From: Siphonodentalium dalli
Lineage: Eukaryota > Mollusca > Scaphopoda > Gadilida > Siphonodentaliidae
Direction of reading: 5' to 3'
Length of the DNA stretch: 64,000 bases
Assembly: GCA_032622095.1 (NCBI GenBank)
Contig: CP136066.1
Location: forward strand, 185,850,716-185,914,715
How positions within the stretch are numbered: position 1 is the first letter of the stretch; each line of letters begins with the position of its first letter. The notes below the pieces were generated by a model. That model did no database searches. It saw only the letters and a program-made list of their open reading frames with translations, and was not told where the DNA came from. A program made the position numbers and the translations under genes. Below are positions 11,795 through 22,900 of this stretch, one piece after another.

Positions 11795-12885
11795 CGAACG
11801 TGTTAAGTCGGCAATGTGTTCATATTTGACATGCTATGCGTTATAATACATCACGTTGATGTTAAGCTCCATTTATCATACAGTGGCCACATCACGTTGG
11901 TGTTAATAATATGGCATGCTGTGCCTATCTGAACGTCATACTGGCGTTAAAAGATATCGAACCGTGGTGGCCATCGCTATACTCCGTATAACGAAATTGG
12001 TATTTTTAATGAGTAACTTAGACATGAAATGTTTGCATGAGCAGAATAAAATGTTATTATAATATAATTTTGGTTTTATTTGTACTTTTCGAGATTTTTG
12101 CGATAGGATTGAACACTAACGTTCAATAACGTGTTCATGGTACTTAACACAGGTGTGATGATTCGCGTCCAATTCCGTAAATTGAATCGGCACGTGCCGC
12201 ATGCGCAGTCGGCATCAATTCCACAAAACTTTTGGTGGGAAACTTTTCAGAAATCGCCGCCATCATTGTTTTTATCACAGCGTTCAAATATTTCTTTAAT
12301 TATTCAAATAACAGGTATATATACAACTTTGCAAGGCTGTCACCCAATTAGATAATGTATTTTTTAACCTACGGTAGACTAGTTTAGTAGTTTGAATCTA
12401 ATGCAACACGTACGTTCAAAATCAAATGCAAGTTCAAGAAGTTGCAACTGAGAACTGGCAGCCGCAGTGGCATTGCCATTCCCGGCCATTGTGATTGTGA
12501 CTGTCACGATTGTGACTTTTCTGTGTTACGATGATTGTGATTGTCACTGAATCTGATTGTCAATTAATTTGTCATGACTCAGACTGAGTCATGTTGACGT
12601 TGTGCCAACTTGTGCAGCCAATTGAATTCCAAATTGTCATTGTGCCAATTTCACTTTGACTTTCAGCTTCACTGACCTCAGCAGCTCAGGCCCGCCCAAT
12701 AAATTGAATAAATTCAATAATGGCAATATATAAATACAGTGAATACTATTATACTGGGATGCCAAAAATCTTAATCTTATCTTATGTTTTAAAATAAATA
12801 AACTGGTATAAAATAAATACAAATTTCCCACCACTGACACTGTCTGACTGTCACTTTCTCGGCGGGCAATGTTTATTTTTCCAAG
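11795..12885 (+). other. 5' non-coding part of CACTA copy 1
   Basis: Subterminal motifs occur up to about 11945, with 'acatcacgttg(a/g)tgttaa' twice. 12490-12660 is a loose 'gattgtgactgtcac' repeat. There is no separate gene. The promoter of the transposase should lie here, but no clear TATA was placed. Confidence 0.5.
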
Positions 12886-15420
12886 ATGGAACCAAATCAT
12901 CCATTTATTTGCAATCTGTGCTATTTCACTGCACATGACTTTGGTATTTTCCAAAACCATTATATCAGAATGCACAAAGATGACCCAAATTTTTTTGTGG
13001 CATGTGATGCAGAAAATTGTGGTTATACCACAAATAAATGGGGAAATTTTCGTACACACTTCTCTAGAAACCATAGGCATACTAGGATGGAAGCGACTGA
13101 TATGTATGCAAACATGGAAGTTGACAATGAAGATAGTAGTATTAGTACGGGAACTGACTTTGCAAATGCAGCAACAAATCCCTTCAATGCTCAGACCCAA
13201 GAATTAGTTTTTACATTGTCACTAGAGGGTCAACACAATGTATCGCAGACCAGCATAAACAAAATAGTGAGTAGCGCTGGTACGTTATTGCAGCGCCATT
13301 TGTCTGCCTTTAAAGATACAGTGAAGAAAAGGTTGTCAGAACGCGGTATTGCTGATATTGATGGATTGTTAGATGATATACCAGTTGAAAATTTTCTAGA
13401 TCAATTAGATACATCCAAAAAGCGATTAAAGTGTTATATGAAAAGTGACTCAATTCCGTATATAGCACCAGAGTCCATTGAATTAAACCGCCGAAACATC
13501 ACCAAAAATGGGCAAATTGTTGAAGTTCCGAACTTTGGTTACTACATTCCTTTAGAGCAGTCTCTGCACAATTTATTAGAGCTACCTGAGGTATGGAATT
13601 ATGTACAACATCCCCATTTTTCTTCCAATGAGGATTATATGCAGGATTTTTGTGATGGTGAGTTTTTTCAGACACATCCCCTTTTCATAGAAAATAAGAC
13701 TGCACTGCAGTTGATTCTGAATACCGATGATCTGGAGATTACAAATCCACTTGGGTCTCACACAAAGAAACATAAAATATCAATATTTTATTATACACTC
13801 TGCAATATTCCACCTGAGCATAGATCAAAGTTGCAAGTTATTCAACTTATTGGTATTGCTAAGACACAAAGCGTAAGAACAAAGGGTTCATTAAATACAT
13901 TTCTCAGTGACTTCATATCTGTTGTTAACAAATTGTCAACTGAGGGACTGACGTTTAAGCTTTATGGTGAAGATGTATTTTTGAAAGGTACATTGGTATT
14001 TGTTCCAGCTGACACGCTAGCTTCTAATTGGCTGGGTGGTTTTAAGGAAGGTGTCGGATTTGCCCGTAAGAATTGTAGAAATTGTGATATATCTGCCAAA
14101 AAACTGTCACTGATTTCAGTAGATCATCAAGTAACACACAGAGATGAAGATCTTCACAGGGCCCAATGTGGTAGACTTGAACAATATTCCGATGCCGTTA
14201 GGAAATATTGGAGCAAAATGTGGGGAATAAATCAGTCCAGCTGTCTCCTAAAGATCAAGGACTTCAGCATCACAACTGGAATGGTCCAAGACCCAATGCA
14301 TATATTTTTAGAGGGAATCGTTCCTTTGGTGATGTCCCTTTTTTTCTACAGAGTTATAGTTGTGGAAAAATGGTTTTCAATCAAATGGCTCAACACACAG
14401 ATATCTGGTTTCAGATATTCTTACCTTCACAAGAATAGCAAACCAGAACCAACTTTTGCCAAGAATTCAGAAGGGGGAATCAGCGTGAAGCAAAGCTCTT
14501 CAGCTATTTTAGTTCTGTGCAATATTATTCCACTAATTATCTCATCTAAGATACCCAAGGGGTACTGTTATTGGATTAATCTTTTGAAGCTCATCCAGTT
14601 GGTGATGATATGCACAAGTTCATATTGCTCCAAGGATACTCCCCAGTTGTTGCGGATATTGGTAGCAAGTTTTCTGGAGGAATATAAAACTTTATATCCC
14701 AAAGCATCATTTACTCCCAAATTGCATTATTTAGTACATCTGCCCAGGCAGATGTCACTATATGGGCCACTCAGACACCATTGGTGCATGCGTTTCGAGG
14801 CCAAACATGGGTTTTTCAAGGCTAAGCGATACCGAAATTTTAAGAACCTTCCCCTCTCTATGGCTCGACAACACCAACTATATATGGCCCACCGGCAAAT
14901 CAGGTATGATGGGGCAGGTCCAGTGAATTTTCTATATGGAGGAGATTTGTGTCCAGAAGGTACACAGTGTAACTTGATTGAAAAATATCCCCAGTTGAGC
15001 GAATGTTTCCGCACTTTGCTGCCGTCAAATGTGCCGGGATTCAATCATTTGAATTCTCAGGATTTGGGTCAATTTGCTGCTTACGTTGTTGATAATATAC
15101 ATATTCATGGTTTGGAATACAGGACAGGTTGTTGTTTAGTGAAAAGTTATGATAAACTTACCGACTGTCCTACATTTTGTATTCTTGATAACATATTTGT
15201 CCTCAACAACAGCAAATACTTCATCATAGAACTAACTGAACCAGCATTCTTTGACACTCACACTAATCATTATCAGATTGTCCCCATTGGACGATATGAA
15301 TTGCTGCCATTTTGCAATCTTCAGTTTAAATGGCCTCTAAGTGTATATGTTCATGCAGGCCGTCATGTTGTTCATAACTCAAACAGTCATATGTGTGAAT
15401 CCCTTGAAGAGTACATGTAA
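12886..15420 (+). CDS. CACTA/EnSpm-like transposase with two N-terminal C2H2 fingers, intact
   Basis: A single uninterrupted exon encodes 844 residues. The ATG has A at -3 and G at +4. Residues 9-30 (C9, C12, H25, H30) and 40-63 (C40, C45, H58, H63) form two C2H2-type fingers, probably for DNA binding. The core resembles a family of animal transposon proteins distantly related to plant Tnp2. It has VPADTLASNWLGGFKEGVGF (D376), a CRNC pair, QDPMHIFLEGIVP (D469) and RHHWCMRFEAKHGFFK (E638), so D376/D469/E638 are plausible catalytic acids. That assignment is inference. The protein would cut and join the element ends in the nucleus. The left terminal repeat lies 1.1 kb upstream. No right end follows directly, so this copy may be one-ended. 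A closely similar fragment lies at 40918-41187. AATAAA occurs at 15839. Confidence 0.85.
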   Translation: MEPNHPFICNLCYFTAHDFGIFQNHYIRMHKDDPNFFVACDAENCGYTTNKWGNFRTHFSRNHRHTRMEATDMYANMEVDNEDSSISTGTDFANAATNPFNAQTQELVFTLSLEGQHNVSQTSINKIVSSAGTLLQRHLSAFKDTVKKRLSERGIADIDGLLDDIPVENFLDQLDTSKKRLKCYMKSDSIPYIAPESIELNRRNITKNGQIVEVPNFGYYIPLEQSLHNLLELPEVWNYVQHPHFSSNEDYMQDFCDGEFFQTHPLFIENKTALQLILNTDDLEITNPLGSHTKKHKISIFYYTLCNIPPEHRSKLQVIQLIGIAKTQSVRTKGSLNTFLSDFISVVNKLSTEGLTFKLYGEDVFLKGTLVFVPADTLASNWLGGFKEGVGFARKNCRNCDISAKKLSLISVDHQVTHRDEDLHRAQCGRLEQYSDAVRKYWSKMWGINQSSCLLKIKDFSITTGMVQDPMHIFLEGIVPLVMSLFFYRVIVVEKWFSIKWLNTQISGFRYSYLHKNSKPEPTFAKNSEGGISVKQSSSAILVLCNIIPLIISSKIPKGYCYWINLLKLIQLVMICTSSYCSKDTPQLLRILVASFLEEYKTLYPKASFTPKLHYLVHLPRQMSLYGPLRHHWCMRFEAKHGFFKAKRYRNFKNLPLSMARQHQLYMAHRQIRYDGAGPVNFLYGGDLCPEGTQCNLIEKYPQLSECFRTLLPSNVPGFNHLNSQDLGQFAAYVVDNIHIHGLEYRTGCCLVKSYDKLTDCPTFCILDNIFVLNNSKYFIIELTEPAFFDTHTNHYQIVPIGRYELLPFCNLQFKWPLSVYVHAGRHVVHNSNSHMCESLEEYM

Positions 15421-15882
15421 CTACATTATAATATGCATACATACTACAATTACAAATGTACTACTGTATATATAAGCAGATAGGTTTAATATAAATGTTT
15501 TCTTCAGTGCCGTGAGTTACAATCAAACTAGGCAAGACCACTCGCTTCCCCCACTTACCCCGGTAACCTTATACACTGCAGTAGGCTGGTGGTTGCAAGT
15601 ACATGTCGGCTGTAAATATCGTTCTGTGTTGGAATAGCAAGTACTCACATAATATACTGTCACCTGCTAATTGTCTGACTCTACGTCGGCTGCATGCTCA
15701 ATACACAATTCATGCGATGATGCGCGTATACTTTCAAAGACTTAATTCCGGAACAGTGTCAGCGAAAACATGGCTAATTTTTAGACATTGAGCCTTAAAC
15801 AGCCTTTTAGACACTGCGAATCTATTAAAACATGTTACAAATAAATATCACGTGATCAAGGCACAAAATAAGACGTCAGTCA
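15421..15882. other. Downstream flank of the transposase
   Basis: No CACTA right terminus (a complement of cactgtaaa) was found here. An AATAAA at 15839-15844 could serve as poly(A) signal for the transposase. A 62-codon ORF at 15603 is unsupported. Confidence 0.4.
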
Positions 15883-15933
15883 TTTGCAGAATGAGGTCCC
15901 CAGAGGATAAATTTAGTGATGCTAACCCGCATA
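15883..15933. repeat. Family F half-MITE
   Basis: 'tttgcagaatgaggtcccca' to 'gatgctaacccgcat' is one arm of family F. It is cut where the hAT-like MITE at 15934 begins. The expected second arm is absent. Confidence 0.65.
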
Positions 15934-16045
15934 CAGTGATGCCCACAATAATTGACCTCTTAAGTTAACCACAACAGAATTATGGGAAATTTTTCAGGAT
16001 TTAGTTGGAAATATGGCTTGTTGCCATTCATCGGAATGGCCAACT
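15934..16045. mobile_element. Truncated hAT-like MITE (CAGTGATGCCC family)
   Basis: Left terminus 'cagtgatgcccacaataatt' and the internal 'cagaattatgggaaattttt' match the full copy at 34012-34194. The right arm is lost. It sits inside the family F palindrome, so it is the younger insertion. Confidence 0.65.
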
Positions 16046-16885
16046 GAAGCTCAATGAATGAATGATCTAGCCTACTCAAAGACTTGTGTACACAACTATA
16101 TAAACTTATATCAATGTTATAAAAGCCTGCAAAACACATTCTTTTGTTGATTACCATTTACAGGGAGTCAAAAGTTCAGATTATTCTTGTTGATAAAACA
16201 TCTCCCCCAGAATAAATATTATATAAAGAAAAAAAAATCGCGTGCGTGCATGTATTTCAAATTTTTTTGGCTTGAAAAAACAGGAAATCGATTTTGGCAG
16301 GCCTAAAACAGTTTGTTTATGGTCTGGATACAACCCTAATAGATGTACTCTTTTGTGTCACAACCGGAATCAATACAAAAAATTGTAACCACCACCTGCT
16401 TACAAAACTGTATAATGTTTAGGGGGGGGGGGGGGGTGGTGTATTCCTTTTAATTGTCTGTAGACGGTACAGCAGATTGATTCTACTGTGCATAATGTAC
16501 ATGTGTTAAGTACAGAGTCAACATCTTTACTTTTAATTAGGCAAAATGTGTTCTGCATGTGTGTGTAAAACCCATGGATGTATCTTCTGGGACATATCAA
16601 CAAGTACTAGTATGTCATTATAGTACATGTAGGTATCACAGGTACTGTAACTAGTATGACTTTCTAATAATAGTTTCTATTACAATGTAATCAAACTATT
16701 AATCATTGTCTTCGAGAGCCAGAAAGCATTACAATTTTAAGATATTTAAAAACTCCCTCTTAAATGGGGCTTTTATCCTCGAACACAAGCTTATTTTTTA
16801 GATGCACGTACGTTGCCTTGCAAGTTGATAAATACCTGATAAATTGTCTAATTCTAAAAAATCCTTATTTCTCGAGAAGTTGAAC
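16046..16885. other. Upstream region of the CIDE-N gene
   Basis: Contains a 15-nt G run at 16422-16436 and no ORF of note. The promoter and 5' UTR of the gene starting at 16886 should lie here or further upstream. No TATA box was convincingly placed. Confidence 0.4.
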
Positions 16886-16973
16886 ATGGGTATATTTAAA
16901 GTCCGGAACTGTGACCGCAGCCTCAAGAAGTTTGTAGTGTGTGATACAACTTTGAGTTCTTTGAAAGAAAAAG
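16886..16973 (+). CDS. Exon 1 of the CIDE-N gene (start exon)
   Basis: The ATG at 16886 has A at -3 and G at +4. It encodes 29 residues (MGIFKVRNCDRSLKKFVVCD, then a short helix-like segment) plus one base, before donor gtgagt at 16974. 'FKVRN.DRS.K' is the opening signature of CIDE-N domains. The exon is too short to stand out as an ORF and was found by matching phase and domain to exon 2. Confidence 0.8.
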
Positions 16974-19900
16974 GTGAGTTGTACATTGATTTGGTTTATT
17001 ATTAGTATATAAAGCAGGGTATTTTTTGTTTTGAAAATATTGATTAGCGGTTTTTTTTCAATCCTAAAATATTGGTCAGCAGTTGCTTGAAATTAATTAG
17101 CAGTTTCTGGGCCGGGATAATTATGTTATACAAGTTATAGTCTTATATAGAACATTGTAGAGTGACTCCCCTTAGCCCAGATGCACGCAGGCCACAGGGG
17201 GCAGGAATTGTTTATTATGGATAATTATAATATTCTTGGTAAAGGGACACAGCATTTAAAAATGGTAGCTTCAGGATGAAAATTTCCTTTAAAAAAATAA
17301 AAAATATTATTCACCATTTGTCATCATCATCATGCATCATACCCCAATAGGCTACTCTACGCGTATAAACAAACCCCGTCCCGATCGGACATATAATTCC
17401 AGAGATATTCGTCATTAAATCCAGATAAATTCCAAACTTTTCATCGAAAGACTTAAGTTGTCACCAACAGAATTTCATTAATACCAAATTTATTCAAAAA
17501 CACCGACTTTCCGCCACGATAAAAACATCTTTTCAACACACCATTTCGTTTACTAAGATCTAACTTGGGTCGAATCACGTCTGTGCTTTGACAATGACTG
17601 ACATGCTCCAATTCGGTTTTTATTTGAGTTTGACATGTTTTTGTCGCTCAAACTTGGCCGGAAAATAATCAATATTTACTGTGGAGATCACTTGACCTTG
17701 ATCCCAGTACCTATTCCATGCCTGTCGATATACCCATTTTCATTGGTCGACGTGAAATCGATGTAATTGGGGAAATCCAAATTACCGCATGTTCCTGGCC
17801 TGTGAAAATTGATGAAAAAAAAACCCCCTTTAGAGCCCTTCCAAAAATAAAATAACACAAATAACATCAAAACAAAAATAAGATTTAAATAATAGTTGTT
17901 AGTATTTACCTAATTCTCATAGTTTGCTATTTTACTTTCATGAAAAATCTTTAAAATAATATAAGCCAATCACGTCGCATGTTACACATTCTGAGAGTAT
18001 TATCAAAAATTCAAACTGTGTACACTGTCACATTTGAGCGACAAAACATGTTTCAAAGTCAAATAAAAACCGAATTTGAGCATGTCAGTCATTGTCAAAG
18101 TACAGACGTGATTCAACCAATGTTAGATCTTAGTAAACGAAATGATGTGTATAAAAGATGTTTTTATCGTAGTGGAATCTGGCGGAATGTGGGTGTTTTG
18201 GATCAAATTTGGCCTTTCTGAAATTCTGTTTTGTGACAACTTACATGTAAGTCTTTCAATGAAAAGTTTTGGAATTGATCTGGATTTAATGATGAATATC
18301 TCTGGAATTATATGTCCGATCGGGACGGGGTTTGTTTCTACGCGTAGAGTAGTCTCTTGGGGAATGATGGATGATGACAAATGGTCAATAATATTTTTAT
18401 TTTTTTAAAGGCAATTTTTATCCTGAAGCTACCATTTTTAAATGCCGTGTCCCTTTACCAAGAATATTATAATTATCCACTATAAACGATTCCTGCCCCC
18501 TGTGACGCAGGCATGGAACAAACTGATCAGTCTATTTTCACTGGTCTCAGTGATCTGTCATTAATTAAGTGCTGTTGAAATTGAATTCTGGATGTGGCAG
18601 ACCTGCATGGCCCTTCTATTTTTCAATTTTCCTTCCAGTTCTAACCATTTCTGTAAACTATTTTGTCTGTTTATTCTAATTACTATGCAATTTATAGTTA
18701 TTGCTGAGAGATCAACCAAATATCGGGTTAACATACAACAGTCTAATACTAGAATCATAATATGGTAATTCAATTGTAGAATCACTGTTGTTAACTGGTG
18801 TATACACCGAAAATAGGTGACATTCATACGAAAGATGATATATAAATTATAATTTGGCACACGTCAAGTTCAAATAACATACTTAATTGAAAAGTAACTT
18901 CATGTGAATGTCATCCATTTGCAATATGTCCGTGCCTATATTTTCTGAGCAGAAATAAAGTCTCTTGCACATTTCACGCTCAAATACGTTTCTTTTCGAG
19001 TTTAAAACCGCGCTTAATTTTTTAGGGGACTATCATCGGACGATCGCATTATTTGACAACAGTTTATCAAAGAGGGATAATTCTATTTCTAATCCTAGCA
19101 ATTTTCGTAATGTCGAGCGCAATTCGATGAGATGTGATAGTTACATTGAAAACGCAGCGGATAAACTCGGGGGGGGGGGGCTACACACATTTTGGTTATT
19201 TTTGGACATCTGTACATCTGACGATCATAATAATTTATTTGATTGATAATAAAACACGACGAGTGATGAAAATCTCGGAAGGAATGATGATTCGCACGTG
19301 CGATTCACTTGTCGGGAAATGAATCGCATCCACTTGATATTGGATCGCATATTGCGATGCGAAACCGAAAAAAAAATACCCTGATAAAGTGCAACCTCAC
19401 ATGACATCTGTTTTCGTTCGGTCTTGACCGAGGTAATTTACTGCGCATGATGACGACAGATAACTGAGCCTGACCGACGTTATCAGACACTGCTTGATTT
19501 AGTTGCGTCAAGCATCGGTTAGATTTGGACTGCGCTATCTGCGCAGATGTCACGTCAAAAAATGTCGCCTGCCTGTGGATTTGACCACGGTTGTTACTAC
19601 GTTAATATTAGACCACCGTATGTCCATATATCATACATGTATGTGATAGGATATGTTGGGATAATAATAATAAATACCTCTATATATTAAAATCTAAATA
19701 CACATCAGTTATTCTCAACTCGCAAATAGCACAAGTGAATAGAAATGATGTCAATGATCGGGTCATGTCTATTCTCGACCTTGGTTTTATCGTACGACGA
19801 CCGAGCTGTGTGAGGATAGTCTTTGGTTTGACAGCCACGGTTTGACAGCTGACCGAAGATTAAAACCGTCTCGTCTGAGGTTGCACTAAATGTGTACTGA

Positions 19901-22900
19901 ATGAAATTAAATTTGGTATGCAGGTTTACTAGCACTAAAGACAGGTCAAGTTCGATTTTGGGTTATGCCAGCCTATTTCCAACTGAGTTACTCTAGTGTT
20001 CCAAATAATAGTAAGGGGCGGAATAATAGTAGGGAGTGGAAAATTGGGCCAAATTAAATAATATTGCATTTTACCATACCACCCACTGGCACCCAGTCGA
20101 GAAATGCGATAATCACATATCGGCAGCGAGTTACTTCTATGGGAGCCTGCATCATCACCCAATTTAACACGTACATCGGCCCGATATAACTCGCGGGAAC
20201 CAAGTTTTGTGGCATTCTCGCTTATCGTACAATTCGGCTACAGAAACATCTCGGTTACATATTTAGAGCGGGTCGGTTTAACTTTCGAAGTGGATAAAAA
20301 TTTGTCATTCGGAGGCATATATCTTAGACATTTGGCATATATTGGAAGTCGGACATGATTATAACTTAAAGTTGATAACTATTTGGTCTCAACAGTCTGA
20401 ACGAAAAAATAACCAAGTATGATGACATAGAGCCCTTTTAATATATAAATATTTAGTTTTCACAAACAACCGAAATGTGGACTTCTGGCCCTTAATCGGT
20501 GACATGATGTGCTATTTAATATGATTTAAATTGTTTTTGTTATCGAATATGATACTTTTCACGAGAAACCGAGATATTTTTTTGCAATCAAACTTTTGAA
20601 GCGTGTTTCAGTGTCTCGGATTGTGTATGGGTTTGAGAAAAAGACATCTTGAGTGCACATTGTCTTTATACTTAGCACGTGTCAGAAAGCGAGTCGGACA
20701 CGCTATTGTCAAACTTTCGTCGAGCCAGCACGGCGCGTCGTTAGTTTGACGTTTAAAACGGGCCTGAGGCGGCACGCTGAATGTGTATTATACGGAACGC
20801 GGAAACGAATAATAGGTAATATCTCAGGTATTTGACAAATATTGGATGTCAAACTGCATGATTCTAAGTTGATAACTATTTGGTCTGAACAGTTTTGTCT
20901 GTCCAAATTTTGTAAGTGCTAACACATATACTAGCTTCATGTTGCTGTTGTTTTTTTTTCAGCGGCAGAAAAACTTATGGTCAAGTCAGATGGCTGCAAA
21001 ATAGTTCTGGAGTGCGACGGGACGGACATTGAGGACGATGAGGTTTTGTCGGAGTTACGGAGTGAAATATTCCTATTCCTGGAAGCAGGCCAGGTATGGG
21101 CCCGGCCAGACTCGGCAAACTCAAACAATGGCGTTAAAGAACGTTCGGCCACTTCGGAGCAGAGTGTTGCAGACATGCCAGCTGTGGATTCAATTTCATC
21201 ATCATCTTTAACACCTCCGAGTCAACCATATGGTTAGTATGTTATGAAAATTGTCTCTTTTCTGCCAATATTTTTAGCTTATCCACAGTGGGCGAACAAA
21301 ATACAAGAAGCCCATGCACTTTCCAGATAATATAGACAAAAACCCTGATTCTCTGCAAGAAATCTGGTCATTGTTAGGCCAAACAAAAAAATACCTGTGT
21401 TTAGGGTTACCCGACCGACCCTATTATTAGTATGCCAACTTTGCCCAACAAACAAAGTTCTATGTGTCTTCCGGAAGCCAAATGTTTCAAAATATTGAGG
21501 GTGTAAAATCCAGTGTTCTGGTCATTTTTTGGAGCATAAATATAAACCTACATAATTTATTAACTATTCCAGCAGTATAAATCATGCTGGATTGCTTTTG
21601 AAATTTTAAATTGAACTTTAATTCAAGATTTAGAAAGGCAATCTCTTGCGCTGTAACCCAGTATACCCAATCTCCAAACATCAATAGAAAAAATAGTAAC
21701 ATTTGCTCAATAGTCCAAAGATGATGAACAAGAACAAAATATGAAAATATCGGAGGAATGTATTGAAAAGGAACCATATTTATGAGTTGCCTACATAATA
21801 TAATTGTAAATGCTAGCCAGATTCTGACATGGCAAGGCAAATGGTGAGTTAAGCATGTGGGTCATGTCAATCTTATTGGAAGCAATCAGCCAAGGATACT
21901 TACTAGTAGGGTAGGTTGGCCAGGGTAAAAATCTGGGTCACTCCAGTGATAATCCCTTATCAATCACTACCCAACAATAGATGGTGGTCATCATAACATC
22001 CAGCCCAGTTGGACAAATCCTACCATGAGGGACATCCACAATGAAAGAATAATTTAATTATACCCCCACTACCAAAGTAGTAAACTGGATTGACTGCGTC
22101 CGTCTGTCCGTCCATCCGAGTTGCTCAGTCTGTTTGTCCGTCCGTCCGTCAGACTTGATAACTTGATCAAATATGAACCAATTTCAATAATTTGTGGTAG
22201 ACAAACTTCTTGCAAGAACATCTCAGGCTCTCAGCATGCTGAAAATTTGGGTTCGGTCCGAATTATTTTGTTAAAGTTATGCCTCATTTTCGACTTATTA
22301 TCCCCCGCCAAATTGAAAATTTGCGGGGGATATAGTAATGGGTTCCGTCCGTCCGTCCGTCTGTCCGTCCGTCCCGAATTTGTAAGAGTCATAACTTGAA
22401 CAAATGTCAACGGATTTCAAAGATTTATGGTATTTGAGTTCACCTGACCATTACCTAGAATAAGTTAGTAAGCCAGGTCCGGTCGGATATTTTTACTGGA
22501 GTTATTGGACTTGGTTTATTATTTTTGTCGAATTTACCAAATAGCAAATAGACGACGTCACAGGGCTCATTCCCACAAATGTCAACGGATTTCAAAGATA
22601 TTTGGTATATGAGTTCACTTGACCAGTATCTAGAACGAGTTCGCAAACCAGGTCCGGCCGGTTATTTTAAGCAGAGTTATTGGACTTTGTTTATTTTTTT
22701 GTGTGCAAATAGACGACGTCACAGGGCTCATTTCCACAAATGTCAACGGATTTCAAAGTTTTTTGGTATATGAGTTCACATGACCAGTATCTAGAACGAG
22801 TTCGCAAACCAGGTCCGGCCGGATATTTTAAGCGGAGTTATTGGACTTTGTTTATTTTTTTGTGTGCAAATGGACGACGTCACAGGGCTCATTTCCACAA

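Noticed and set aside
12637-13200. 187-codon minus-strand ORF
   Set aside because: Antisense shadow of the transposase start, with no coding signs of its own.
18123-18408. 85-88 codon ORFs on both strands
   Set aside because: They lie in an arm of the fold-back element and mirror each other.
21487-21840. 117-codon hydrophobic antisense ORF
   Set aside because: Composition follows AT-rich intron sequence. No exon signals or family match.
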